A stretch of 64,000 nt of DNA from JASGIT01 sp047601665 (lineage in GTDB: Bacteria; Pseudomonadota; Gammaproteobacteria; Burkholderiales; Burkholderiaceae_C), in contig JASGIT010000001.1 in NCBI GenBank assembly GCA_047601665.1, positions 4,030,001 through 4,094,000 of the forward strand, given 5' to 3'. A model generated the notes under the pieces. It saw nothing but the letters and a program-made list of their open reading frames with translations. It was not told the origin of the DNA and searched no databases. Positions 11,951 to 20,345 of this stretch are shown here, piece after piece; the stretch's first letter is position 1; each line of letters begins with the position of its first letter. Position numbers and translations under genes: made by a program.

Positions 11951-12748
11951 ATGCTGCGTCGCGCCCCCCTGCCCCTTCTTGCTCTTGCGGCCCTGCTGAT
12001 CGCGGGCTGCTCCAGCACCAACGAGGACAAGACCGCTGGCTGGTCTACCGACAAGATCTACTCCGAAGCCCAGGACGAGCTCAAGGGCGGCAGCTACGAC
12101 AAGGCCGTGCCCCTGTACGAGAAGCTCGAAGGCCGCGCCGCTGGCACCCCCATGGCCCAGCAGGCCCAGCTCGACAAGGCCTACGCCCAGTACAAGGCTG
12201 GCGACAAGGCCCAGGCCATCGCCACGCTGGACCGCTTCCTGAAGCTGCACCCCGCCAGCCCGGCGGCGGACTACGCGCTGTACCTCAAGGGCCTGGTCAA
12301 CTTCAACGACAACCTGGGCCTGTTCTCGTGGCTGTCGCGCCAGGACCTGTCCGAGCGCGACCAGAAGGCCGCCAAGGACTCCTACGAGTCCTTCCGCGAA
12401 CTGACCACGCGCTTCCCTGATTCCAAGTACGCCAAGGATGCATCGCAGCGCATGACGTACATCGTCAACTCGCTCGCGCAGTACGAAGTGCACGTGGCCC
12501 GCTACTACTACGAGCGCGGCGCCTACGTGGCCGCCATCAACCGTGCGCAGCAGGCGATCAAGGACTACGACGGCGTGCCCGCGACCGAAGAGGCGCTGTA
12601 CCTCCTCATCCGCTCCTACGACGCCCTGGGCATGACCCAGTTGCGCGACGACGCCGAGCGCGTGATGGCCGCCTCCTACCCGCAAAGCACCTATCTCAAG
12701 AATGGCGGCCCCCAGCGCACCAACAAGCCCTGGTGGAAACTCTGGTGA
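11951..12748 (+). CDS. bamD: Outer membrane protein assembly factor BamD
   Basis: This outer-membrane lipoprotein of the BAM complex works with BamA to insert beta-barrel proteins. The 265-residue product has the signal sequence MLRRAPLPLLALAALLIAGC, with lipidated Cys20. TPR repeats follow from about residue 38 (KIYSEAQDELKGGSYDKAVPLYEKLE, then AQLDKAYAQYKAGDKAQAIATLDRF). The LFSWLSRQDLSERD segment and the tail YVAAINRAQQAIKDY fit BamD/ComL. The gloA start lies 15 bp after the stop. Confidence 0.95.
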   Translation: MLRRAPLPLLALAALLIAGCSSTNEDKTAGWSTDKIYSEAQDELKGGSYDKAVPLYEKLEGRAAGTPMAQQAQLDKAYAQYKAGDKAQAIATLDRFLKLHPASPAADYALYLKGLVNFNDNLGLFSWLSRQDLSERDQKAAKDSYESFRELTTRFPDSKYAKDASQRMTYIVNSLAQYEVHVARYYYERGAYVAAINRAQQAIKDYDGVPATEEALYLLIRSYDALGMTQLRDDAERVMAASYPQSTYLKNGGPQRTNKPWWKLW

Positions 12749-12762
12749 AAAGAGCCCAGGCC

Positions 12763-13212
12763 ATGCGATTCCTTCACACCATGCTGCGCGTGGGCAATCT
12801 TCAGCGCTCGGTCGACTTCTACACCCAGGTGCTGGGCATGACCTTGCTGCGCACGTCGGAAAACCCCGAGTACAAATACTCGCTGGCCTTCCTGGGCTTC
12901 GACGGCGGCAACCCCGGCCAGGCCGAGATCGAACTGACCTACAACTGGGGCGTGGAAAGCTACGACCTGGGCTCCGCCTACGGCCACATCGCCCTGGGCG
13001 TGCCGGACGCCTACGCGGCTTGCGAAAAGATCAAGGCCGCGGGCGGCAACGTGACGCGCGAGGCCGGGCCGGTGAAAGGCGGCACGACGGTGATCGCGTT
13101 CGTGACCGACCCGGATGGCTACAAGATCGAATTGATACAAGCAAAATCAACGGCTTACGAAGACAGCCGCCATTCAGCCGCCAAAAACACCGATCCGCTG
13201 CGCAGCGCGTAG
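12763..13212 (+). CDS. gloA: Lactoylglutathione lyase (glyoxalase I)
   Basis: This enzyme converts the methylglyoxal-glutathione hemithioacetal to S-lactoylglutathione. The ATG at 12763 gives MRFLHTMLRVGNLQRS, almost the E. coli start; the frame extends 10 codons further back into bamD. The Ni(II) ligands His5, Glu57, His75 and Glu123 are all present, one residue shifted from E. coli after position 50. The product has 149 residues against 135 in E. coli. The extra length is a 23-residue polar C-terminal tail after KIELIQ that I do not recognise. It probably lies in one transcript with bamD and is closed by a strong terminator. Confidence 0.95.
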   Translation: MRFLHTMLRVGNLQRSVDFYTQVLGMTLLRTSENPEYKYSLAFLGFDGGNPGQAEIELTYNWGVESYDLGSAYGHIALGVPDAYAACEKIKAAGGNVTREAGPVKGGTTVIAFVTDPDGYKIELIQAKSTAYEDSRHSAAKNTDPLRSA

Positions 13213-13222
13213 CAACTTAAAA

Positions 13223-13250
13223 CAAAAAGCCTGCGCAAGCAGGCTTTTTG
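13223..13250 (+). terminator. Rho-independent terminator after gloA
   Basis: A perfect 12 bp stem, CAAAAAGCCTGC (13223-13234) with GCAGGCTTTTTG (13239-13250), is capped by a GCAA tetraloop. The descending arm carries the U-run, and the A-run on the other side makes it potentially bidirectional. It sits 10 bp after the gloA stop. Confidence 0.92.
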
Positions 13251-13687
13251 TTGCTTGGGTGGCGGTGCCTTACTCCACCGCGCGGACAACCTAGTGCCGC
13301 TCGCGCCTTCGGACTTCTACCGAACGCATCTGCTTGAACTACATCAGCAGTTGCTTGGCAGCCCGATCACACGCACCCATCCGACCGGCACGAGCATCCG
13401 GCTCAATGGTGAAGATCAGTATTTCTTGCATGAACACCATGCCCCTCCGGCTTTGGGCACCGTCAGCCTTCGCGCTGTGCGCCACCACAGTGCACCTGGC
13501 GAGTTTGAGTCATGTGTCCCTGGTGGGGGGCGAATCGATTCAAACTACTCGCGTGTAATGTGACTTGGCTAGCCTTTTCTCATCTACCTATTTCTGAATA
13601 GAAAACTCCAGTTACCATTTAAGTGGATCTGGTTATATTTGGCATCGTTCACCACCTGATATACCCATTTCGCGCGCCCCTTGTTAC
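13251..13687. other. AT-richer intergenic region, no recognised gene
   Basis: These roughly 440 bp separate the gloA terminator from the DUF2236 gene and are visibly less GC-rich than the flanks, especially 13565-13670. A 102-codon frame (13255-13563, plus strand) and shorter frames on either strand exist. None has a recognisable product, a ribosome-binding site or the codon bias of the neighbours. The segment may be a decayed gene or mobile-element remnant. The last 120 bp must contain the promoter of the following operon. Confidence 0.5.
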
Positions 13688-15148
13688 ATGGGGTCATTAC
13701 AAGCCAATACGCCCTTGTCCATGACAACGCTCTCCGCCTCCCTGGATGCACCGCTGCAGGACATGCGGCGCCGTGCGGACCCCTTGGGGGACCACACCAT
13801 CGCGAAGATCCTGGGCGACTGGCCCCAGCAAGGCTGGCCCGGCGACGGGGCCCCGCAGTGGAAGCGCATCGCCGAGGTGAACCGGCTGCTGCGCCAATGG
13901 ACGGACAACGCCAGCCTCTCGCATTGGCAGGCCCCCACCACCGTGCTCGGGGAAGAAGCCGCCCAAGCCCTGACCGATTACGTGCGCCAGGCCCAGGCCC
14001 TGCCGCCGTGGGCCGACTTGCAGAAGATCCAGCGCGCCGAGAGGCTGTTCATGGAGCACGGCGCGCTCTCGTGCATCCTGCTGTTCTGCTCCAGCCTGCC
14101 CGAATGCTACGTACTGCCCGATTTGGCCGACGTGCTGCACACGGCCGGCCAGCTCGAACAGCACACCGAGTACCGCATCCGCTCCACCGCAGCGATGATC
14201 TTCCCGGTCATGATGCGCGGCGGCATGGAGGCGCCGGACGGCGCGGGCATCGCGCAGACCCTCAAGGTGCGGCTCATCCATTCGACCATCCGCAACCTCA
14301 TCCTGCGCGGCGCGCCGCCGGAAACCCTACAGGCCCAGCAGAGGGAGCTATCTCCGCTGGCCCTGTCCGCCGCTCAGCCCACGCTCTACCAGGCGTTGTT
14401 CGCGCGCGGCTGGGACACGTCCGAATGCGGCCTGCCCTGCAACCAGGAAGAGCAGGCCTACACCTTGCTCACGTTCAGCTACGTGTTCCTGCGCAGCCTG
14501 CGGCGCCTGGGTATCGGCCTGCCGCAGGCCGACGAAGAGGCCTACCTGCACGCCTGGAATGTGGTGGGCCATGTGCTTGGCATCGAGCGCGGCCTGATGG
14601 CCGACACCATGGACCAGGCCGCCGGCCTGTTCGCACGTATGCAGGCGCGGGGCCGCTCGGAATCCGTCACGCCCGACCCGCGCCCGGACTTGGCGGCTGC
14701 GCTCATGCAGACCATGGCGCAGTCCATCCCGTGGCCCGTGGTCAAGCCGATTCCGGTGCCATTCACGCGCTACCTGTGCGGCCGCGCGACGGCGCGCGAC
14801 CTGGGCCTCGGCCAGCAGGTGCCGCTGGCCTCGACCGCGCTGTTCTGGACCGTGCTGCTGCTGGCCCGCGGCATCGATACCGTGGCGCGCTGGGTATTCC
14901 CGCACTTCTCCCTCTCGCGTATGCTCACGCGGATACTCGGCTACCGCTTCATCAGCCAAGTCCTTATGAGCCAGACGCGCCCGCTGCAGTTGCCCGAGGG
15001 CCTGCTCCACCAGGTGGATTCCATGGTCAACGGCTGGAGCTACGACCCCGAGGCCCCCGCCTGGGTCAACTGGCTCGAAGACCGGATGACCACGCGCGGC
15101 AGTTGGATCCAGGGCCTGGCGCGGGCCCGGACCAGCGCTCGGCCGTGA
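13688..15148 (+). CDS. Oxygenase MpaB / latex-clearing family protein (DUF2236)
   Basis: The family comprises b-type haem proteins, including the rubber oxygenase Lcp and fungal MpaB, which cleave C=C bonds of isoprenoids; most bacterial members have no known substrate. The 486-residue product contains EYRIRSTAAM followed by KVRLIHSTIRNL. An Arg, a Thr four residues later and a His about 35 residues after the Arg correspond in order and spacing to the haem-site Arg/Thr/His of Streptomyces Lcp. No signal peptide is seen. The ATG at 13688 is taken; Met12 is an alternative. Its TGA overlaps the GTG of the next gene. The natural substrate is unknown. Confidence 0.72.
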   Translation: MGSLQANTPLSMTTLSASLDAPLQDMRRRADPLGDHTIAKILGDWPQQGWPGDGAPQWKRIAEVNRLLRQWTDNASLSHWQAPTTVLGEEAAQALTDYVRQAQALPPWADLQKIQRAERLFMEHGALSCILLFCSSLPECYVLPDLADVLHTAGQLEQHTEYRIRSTAAMIFPVMMRGGMEAPDGAGIAQTLKVRLIHSTIRNLILRGAPPETLQAQQRELSPLALSAAQPTLYQALFARGWDTSECGLPCNQEEQAYTLLTFSYVFLRSLRRLGIGLPQADEEAYLHAWNVVGHVLGIERGLMADTMDQAAGLFARMQARGRSESVTPDPRPDLAAALMQTMAQSIPWPVVKPIPVPFTRYLCGRATARDLGLGQQVPLASTALFWTVLLLARGIDTVARWVFPHFSLSRMLTRILGYRFISQVLMSQTRPLQLPEGLLHQVDSMVNGWSYDPEAPAWVNWLEDRMTTRGSWIQGLARARTSARP

Positions 15149-16950
15149 AACCACTGCCTGCCCCGCCGATGACTTCATGGCGCCGCATCCTTCCCGCACT
15201 CGCTCAGCTATGGCGCGCGGTGCTGCCCTGGCTGCTGGCGCTGGGCTTGCAGGCCGGTGCGCAAGCGCAGGCACAGGCGTTGCTGCTGCAGCCCGGCGGC
15301 AAAGCGCTCAATGCATGGCCTGCTATCACGCTCCAGGCCGATGACACCCTCGAACGCGGCGTGCAGGACATCCTGGGCCGGCTCGGGCAGTTCGAGGCCC
15401 CTCGGAACCTCAACGGATCGCTCGGCGTGCACGACCGGGAGGCGATGTGGCTGCGCCTCCCCCTGGAGGTGGCCGGCACACCGGACAGCCCCTGGGTCGT
15501 CGTCATCGGCTACAGCTCCCTGCCAGAAGTGGATATCTATCTCACGCGCGAAGGCCAGGTGCTGCAACAGACCCTGCTGGGTTTTCAGCGCCCGCCCAGC
15601 AAGGTGGCCCTGTCGGGCCGCACGCCTGCGATGCTGCTGAACCTGCAAGCGGGCCAACGCTACGACGTGCTGATCCGCGTCCACACTCTGGGGCCGATGA
15701 TTCTTCCCATCACCGTGAGCGAGATGCCCCATGCGCTGCACATGGCCTTGAGCGAGCAGATGCTGCAGGGCCTGCTCAACGGGCTGGCGTTCTGCCTGCT
15801 GGTCTACAGCCTGGTCCAGTGGGCCAGCCAGCGCGAGCGGCTGTTTGCCTACTACGCGCTGGTTGTCGCCGGCAGTGCGGGCTTCTCGCTCCAGTTCTTC
15901 GGCATCGGCGCGCAGTTCCTCTGGCCGGGCAATGTGTGGATGGCAGCCCACGCCGCCATCGCGATGGGGCTGATGGCCCTGGCGGGGTCTTTCCTGTTCC
16001 TGGGCTACGCCCTGCTGGGGCCTGGCACGGCAGGCTGGTACCAGCGCGTCATGCAGGCTGGAGCGGCCGTCACCGCGCTCGTCTGCGTGGCTTTCGTCCT
16101 CGACCTGCTCACGACCCGCGGCGCCACGGTCTTCATGAGCCTCGTAGGCCCGCTGCCTTCGGTCCTCAGCATCCCCGCAGGTCTGCAGCGCGTGCGTGCG
16201 AAAGACCCGGTGGGTACCACCCTGCTGTTCGCATGGCTGGCCTACGGCATCGCGGCGGGCGTGATGGTGGGACTGGTACAAGGCTGGGTACCCGCGAACT
16301 TCTGGACGATGCACTCCTTCCAGACCGGCGCGACCATCGACATGCTGCTGTTCATGCGTGTGCTGGGCCTGCGCAGCCGGGCGCAGCAACTCGCGGCGCT
16401 CGATGCGCACCGCGAGCGCGACACGCTGCACTCGCTCGCACACACCGACCCGCTCACAGGCTTGCCCAACCGGCGCGGCCTGCACGTGGCGCTGGCCGAC
16501 AGCCTGCTGCGCAGCACACCCCAGCACCTTGTCGCGGTCTATATGCTCGACCTCGATGGCTTCAAGCCCGTCAATGACCAGCATGGCCACGACGTGGGCG
16601 ACGAACTGCTGATCGCCGTCACGCGGCGCCTGCAGGGCCAGGTGCGCGAATCCGACGTGGTGGCCCGCCTGGGCGGCGACGAGTTCGTGGTCATGGCCTG
16701 TCACCTGGACTATCCCGAGCAGGCCCATGACCTGGGCATGAAGCTGCTCGACGCATTCCGCTCGCCCTTCGCACTGGGTGATCTGCAGATCCGCGTGGGC
16801 CTGACCATCGGCTACGCCATCGCGCCCTACGACAGCAGCGATGCCATGGACCTGCTCAAACTCGCAGACGCCGCCATGTACAGCGGCAAACAGGCCGGCA
16901 AGTTCTGCCTACGGCGCAATACGGGCGGCCTCGCGCTGGCGTCCGCTTGA
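15145..16950 (+). CDS. 7TM (7TMR-DISM) sensor diguanylate cyclase
   Basis: This is a membrane receptor predicted to make cyclic di-GMP in response to an extracytoplasmic signal. The 601-residue product has a signal peptide (cleaved near AQAQA) and a periplasmic 7TMR-DISMED2-type sensory domain (about 45-200). Seven hydrophobic segments follow (about 205-400), then a C-terminal GGDEF domain starting LAHTDPLTGLPNRRG. The active motif RLGGDEF is intact at about 510, with DLDGFKPVND upstream, so it should be catalytically active. The GTG at 15145 overlaps the preceding TGA by 4 bp (GTGA), implying translational coupling; an ATG at 15169 is the alternative start. Confidence 0.85.
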   Translation: MKPLPAPPMTSWRRILPALAQLWRAVLPWLLALGLQAGAQAQAQALLLQPGGKALNAWPAITLQADDTLERGVQDILGRLGQFEAPRNLNGSLGVHDREAMWLRLPLEVAGTPDSPWVVVIGYSSLPEVDIYLTREGQVLQQTLLGFQRPPSKVALSGRTPAMLLNLQAGQRYDVLIRVHTLGPMILPITVSEMPHALHMALSEQMLQGLLNGLAFCLLVYSLVQWASQRERLFAYYALVVAGSAGFSLQFFGIGAQFLWPGNVWMAAHAAIAMGLMALAGSFLFLGYALLGPGTAGWYQRVMQAGAAVTALVCVAFVLDLLTTRGATVFMSLVGPLPSVLSIPAGLQRVRAKDPVGTTLLFAWLAYGIAAGVMVGLVQGWVPANFWTMHSFQTGATIDMLLFMRVLGLRSRAQQLAALDAHRERDTLHSLAHTDPLTGLPNRRGLHVALADSLLRSTPQHLVAVYMLDLDGFKPVNDQHGHDVGDELLIAVTRRLQGQVRESDVVARLGGDEFVVMACHLDYPEQAHDLGMKLLDAFRSPFALGDLQIRVGLTIGYAIAPYDSSDAMDLLKLADAAMYSGKQAGKFCLRRNTGGLALASA

Positions 16951-17002
16951 GATCCTCGATCTCTCTCCTTGCAAGCGCAGGCAGCGCTATCTCGATTGGC
17001 AA

Positions 17003-17037
17003 TAAAAAAATCCCAAGTGAATCAATCACTTGGGATT
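17003..17037 (-). terminator. Terminator of the tRNA operon
   Basis: On the minus strand a 12 bp stem (17026-17037 with 17009-17020, core AATCCCAAGTGA) with a 5-base loop is followed by a run of seven T residues. It lies 7 bp beyond the 3' end of the last tRNA-Asp, closing the minus-strand tRNA cluster. Confidence 0.9.
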
Positions 17038-17043
17038 ATGTGC

Positions 17044-17120
17044 TGGCGGAGTGGACGGGACTCGAACCCGCGACCCCCGGCGTGACAGGCCGGTATTCTA
17101 ACCAACTGAACTACCACTCC
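17044..17120 (-). tRNA. tRNA-Asp (GTC), copy 2
   Basis: The 77 nt gene includes an encoded CCA. Acceptor arms GGAGTGG/CCACTCC pair fully, the discriminator is G73, the anticodon loop is CTGTCAC with anticodon GTC, and the T-loop is GTTCGAGTC. It is the last gene of the six-tRNA transcript and identical to the copy at 17369-17445. Confidence 0.97.
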
Positions 17121-17170
17121 GCGTCGGTGCTGCTTTCGTGCATCTTGCGATACCCAAGTGCAGCAAAACT

Positions 17171-17246
17171 TGGCGACCCTACGGGGATTCGAACCCCGGT
17201 ACTCACCGTGAAAGGGTGATGTCCTAGGCCTCTAGACGATAGGGTC
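17171..17246 (-). tRNA. tRNA-Glu (TTC), copy 2
   Basis: The 76 nt gene has an encoded CCA, acceptor GACCCTA paired with TAGGGTC, anticodon TTC in the loop CTTTCAC, and T-loop GTTCGAATC. It is identical in sequence to 17494-17569. Confidence 0.97.
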
Positions 17247-17283
17247 ACAACCTAAGAACCGATTGCCCGTTTCCGGGCCATCT

Positions 17284-17359
<76 letters not shown>

Positions 17360-17368
17360 AAGGGAATC

Positions 17369-17445
17369 TGGCGGAGTGGACGGGACTCGAACCCGCGACC
17401 CCCGGCGTGACAGGCCGGTATTCTAACCAACTGAACTACCACTCC
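17369..17445 (-). tRNA. tRNA-Asp (GTC), copy 1
   Basis: The 77 nt sequence is identical to 17044-17120: encoded CCA, anticodon GTC. It is followed after only 9 bp by the second tRNA-Ala, marking the junction of the two repeat units. Confidence 0.97.
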
Positions 17446-17493
17446 TGGCAGGAAGCGTTACCAGCCCTGTGCGAGCTGCAAGTGCCTCAAACT

Positions 17494-17569
17494 TGGCGAC
17501 CCTACGGGGATTCGAACCCCGGTACTCACCGTGAAAGGGTGATGTCCTAGGCCTCTAGACGATAGGGTC
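17494..17569 (-). tRNA. tRNA-Glu (TTC), copy 1
   Basis: The 76 nt sequence is identical to 17171-17246: anticodon TTC, encoded CCA. It lies between tRNA-Ala and tRNA-Asp of the first unit. Confidence 0.97.
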
Positions 17570-17590
17570 AAAACCTAAAACGATTCAGAT

Positions 17591-17666
<76 letters not shown>

Positions 17667-17721
17667 ACTCGATAACCACATATTGTCGTCATCATCTGAG
17701 CCTCAAATTATAGCCAGATTT

Positions 17722-19119
17722 TCATGCCTTTCGCAATCTCGCTATAACTTTTTCGCGCCCGGCCAATTCCAGCACCGCATCGACGGACGGCGTGTGCGCC
17801 GTGCCCACGACGAGCACGCGCACGGGCATGGCCAGCTGCGGCATCTTGAGGCCGTGGGCCGTCAGCACCTGCTTGAAGGCGGCGGAGATGGCGGCCTTGT
17901 CCCAGGCACAAACGGCCAGTTGTTCGGCCAGCGCGGCGATCGCGGGCCGCACGGCTTGAGTGACGTGCTGGGCGAGCTCGGCTTCCGCGGGCCGCACGTC
18001 GCCGTAGAACACGCCGGCCCAGTCGGCCAGCGCCACCAGGGTTTCGCAGCGGTCCTTGAACAGCGCGCAAATGCGCGGCAGGCGGCCATCGGCCAGGTCT
18101 TGCGCGGCGATGCCGCGCGCCGTGAGCAACGGCGCGACCAGCGCGGCGAGCGCATCGTCAGCCATGGCCTTGAGGTGCTGGGCGTTGACCCAGCGCAGCT
18201 TGGCCTCGTCGAACTGCGCCGCGCTGCGGCCCAGGTGATCGAGGTTGAACCATTGCAGGAACTGCGCGCGGCTGAAGATTTCGTCGTCGCCATGGCTCCA
18301 GCCCAGGCGGGCCAGGTAGTTGACCATGGCGTCGGGCAGGTAGCCCTCGTCGCGGTACTGGGTGACGGGCTTGGCGCCGTTGCGCTTGCTCATCTTCTCG
18401 CCCTGCTCATTGAGCACGGTGGGCAGGTGGGCGTACACGGGCGGCTCCTGGCCCAGCGCGCGGAAGATGTTGATCTGGCGCGGGGTGTTGTTGACGTGGT
18501 CGTCGCCGCGGATCACGTGGGTGATGCGCATGTCGATGTCGTCCACCACCACGCAGAAGTTGTAGGTGGGCGTGCCGTCGGGCCGCGCGATGACGAGGTC
18601 GTCGAGCTCGTCGTTGCTGATCTCGATACGGCCTTTGACCTTGTCGTCCCACGCGACCACCCCGCCCTGCGGGTTCTTGAAGCGCAGCACGGGCTGCACG
18701 CCCGCGGGGATGGGCGGCAGCGTCTTGCCGGGCTCGGGCCGCCAGGTGCCGTCGTAGCGCGGCTTCTGCTTGGCGGCCATCTGGCGTTCACGCAGGGCGT
18801 CGAGTTCCTCCACGCTCATGTAGCAGGGGTAGACGTGGCCCGCCGCCTGCAGTTGCGCCAGCACTTCCTTGTAGCGCTCCATGCGCTGCATCTGGTAGAA
18901 CGGGCCTTCATCGTGGTCGAGGCCCAGCCATGCCATGCCTTCGATGATCACGTCCACCGCCGCCTGGGTGGAGCGCTCCAGGTCGGTGTCCTCTATGCGC
19001 AGGATGAAGTCGCCGCCGTTGGCGCGCGCGAAGGCCCAGGGGTACAGCGCCGAGCGGATGTTGCCCAGGTGGATGAAGCCCGTGGGAGACGGGGCGAAAC
19101 GGGTGCGTACTTTGGTCAT
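17722..19119 (-). CDS. gltX: Glutamyl-tRNA synthetase
   Basis: This class I aminoacyl-tRNA synthetase charges tRNA-Glu. The product has 465 residues, as usual for bacterial GltX. The HIGH-type motif is in FAPSPTGFIHLGNIRSAL and the KMSKS-type motif is EKMSKRNGA. It is the end of the run purF-metZ-gltX (8 bp after metZ). Two tRNA-Glu genes lie directly downstream, so enzyme and substrate are genetically adjacent. Confidence 0.97.
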   Translation of the reverse strand: MTKVRTRFAPSPTGFIHLGNIRSALYPWAFARANGGDFILRIEDTDLERSTQAAVDVIIEGMAWLGLDHDEGPFYQMQRMERYKEVLAQLQAAGHVYPCYMSVEELDALRERQMAAKQKPRYDGTWRPEPGKTLPPIPAGVQPVLRFKNPQGGVVAWDDKVKGRIEISNDELDDLVIARPDGTPTYNFCVVVDDIDMRITHVIRGDDHVNNTPRQINIFRALGQEPPVYAHLPTVLNEQGEKMSKRNGAKPVTQYRDEGYLPDAMVNYLARLGWSHGDDEIFSRAQFLQWFNLDHLGRSAAQFDEAKLRWVNAQHLKAMADDALAALVAPLLTARGIAAQDLADGRLPRICALFKDRCETLVALADWAGVFYGDVRPAEAELAQHVTQAVRPAIAALAEQLAVCAWDKAAISAAFKQVLTAHGLKMPQLAMPVRVLVVGTAHTPSVDAVLELAGREKVIARLRKA

Positions 19120-19127
19120 GGCTTATT

Positions 19128-20333
19128 TCACAAGCGGGTCAGGCCGCGCAGCAGGTCGTCCTGGATGTCCTCGGGGTGCTCCAGGCCCACGGCGAGGCGC
19201 ACCACGCCCTGGCTGATGCCCGCGGCCTGGCGCTGCGCCTCGGTCAGGCGGCCGTGCGAGGTGGTGGCCGGGTGGCTGATGATGGTCTTGGTGTCGCCCA
19301 GGTTGGTGGCCAGCGAGAGCAGCTGGCAGCTGTCGAGCACGTGGAACGCCTTGGCGCGCGCGGCCTCTGGCGTGTCGCCCGCGAGTTCGAAGGACAGCAC
19401 GCCGCCACCCAGGCCGTTCTGCTGGCGCATGGCCAGCGCGTGCTGCGGGTGCGACGGCAGGCCGGGGTAGAACACGCGCGCCACCTGGGGCTGGGCTTCC
19501 AGCCATCGGGCCAGCGCCAGGGTGTTGTCGCAGTGCGCCTTCATGCGCACGGCCAGGGTTTCCATGCCCTTGAGCACCACCCAGGCGTTGAAGGGCGAGA
19601 GCACCATGCCGGCCGTGCGCACCACGGGCGCGAACTTGACGGTGATGAGTTCCTTGCTGCCGCACAGCGCGCCCGCCATCACGCGGCCCTGCCCGTCCAG
19701 GTACTTGGTGCCGGAGTGCATGACGATGTCCGCGCCCAGCGCCAGGGGCTTTTGCAGCAGGGGCGTGGCGAAGGCGTTGTCCACCGCCAGCAAGGCACCG
19801 GCCTGGTGGGCGATATCGGCCAAGGCGGCGATGTCGCAGACTTCGGTGAGCGGGTTGGTGGGCGTCTCGGCGAACAGCAGCTTCGTATGGGGGCGCACGG
19901 CGGCGCGCCATTCGTCCAGGTCGGTCTGCGAGCAGAAGGTGGTCTCCAGGCCGAACTTGCCGAATTCCTTGGCGAACAGGTTGAGCGTGGAGCCGAACAT
20001 GGAGCGCGACAGGATGACGTGGTCGCCCGCCTTGAGCAGGCCCATGATCATCATGAGGATGGCGCCCATGCCGCTGGCCGCGCCGATGGCGGCCTCGGCC
20101 CCTTCGAGCGCGGCCAGGCGCTGCTCGAAGCTGGTGACGGTGGGGTTGGACGTGCGCGCGTAGGTGTAGCCCTCGCCGCTCGCGAAGCGCTCCGCCGACG
20201 TGGCGGCGTCGGGCTGCACGAAGCCGGTGGTGAGGTACATCGTTTCCGAGTTCTCGCCGTACTGGCTGGGCGGCAGGGCCGTGCGGATGGCGAGCGTCTC
20301 GGGACGCAGTCCGGGGGGAAGAGCTTTGGTCAT
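19128..20333 (-). CDS. metZ: O-succinylhomoserine sulfhydrylase
   Basis: This PLP enzyme of the Cys/Met metabolism family makes homocysteine from O-succinylhomoserine and sulfide. The product has 401 residues. The PLP lysine is in HSGTKYLDGQGR, and the residues TYARTSNPTV and ETPTNPLTEV are family markers. The KYLDGQGR form is typical of MetZ rather than MetB or MetC. It lies 12 bp downstream of purF, a common beta-proteobacterial order. Confidence 0.93.
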   Translation of the reverse strand: MTKALPPGLRPETLAIRTALPPSQYGENSETMYLTTGFVQPDAATSAERFASGEGYTYARTSNPTVTSFEQRLAALEGAEAAIGAASGMGAILMMIMGLLKAGDHVILSRSMFGSTLNLFAKEFGKFGLETTFCSQTDLDEWRAAVRPHTKLLFAETPTNPLTEVCDIAALADIAHQAGALLAVDNAFATPLLQKPLALGADIVMHSGTKYLDGQGRVMAGALCGSKELITVKFAPVVRTAGMVLSPFNAWVVLKGMETLAVRMKAHCDNTLALARWLEAQPQVARVFYPGLPSHPQHALAMRQQNGLGGGVLSFELAGDTPEAARAKAFHVLDSCQLLSLATNLGDTKTIISHPATTSHGRLTEAQRQAAGISQGVVRLAVGLEHPEDIQDDLLRGLTRL

Positions 20334-20345
20334 GGGTTGTGCTTT

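Noticed and set aside
8323..12420. Very long plus-strand open frame (over 1300 codons) antisense to dnaE
   Set aside because: It is a GC-bias shadow: composition is His/Ala/Gly/Val/Arg-rich without domains, it covers the conserved dnaE and start of bamD, and it has no ribosome-binding site. Similar shadows lie opposite clpA, pntAB, argG and the DUF1254 genes.
13129..13165. AATTGATA plus AAGC in the 3' end of gloA, suggesting another repeat copy
   Set aside because: Only about 8 bases match, and they encode the conserved GloA residues ELI; the following arm sequences are absent.
13255..13563. 102-codon plus-strand frame after the gloA terminator
   Set aside because: There is no recognisable family, no Shine-Dalgarno and no codon bias, and it begins directly at the terminator. 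Reported only as unexplained intergenic DNA.
16968..17000. GCAAGCGCAGGCAGCGCTATC beside the tRNA terminator, resembling the dispersed repeat
   Set aside because: The order of bases in the arm differs and the second arm is missing. It may be a decayed relic but cannot be supported.
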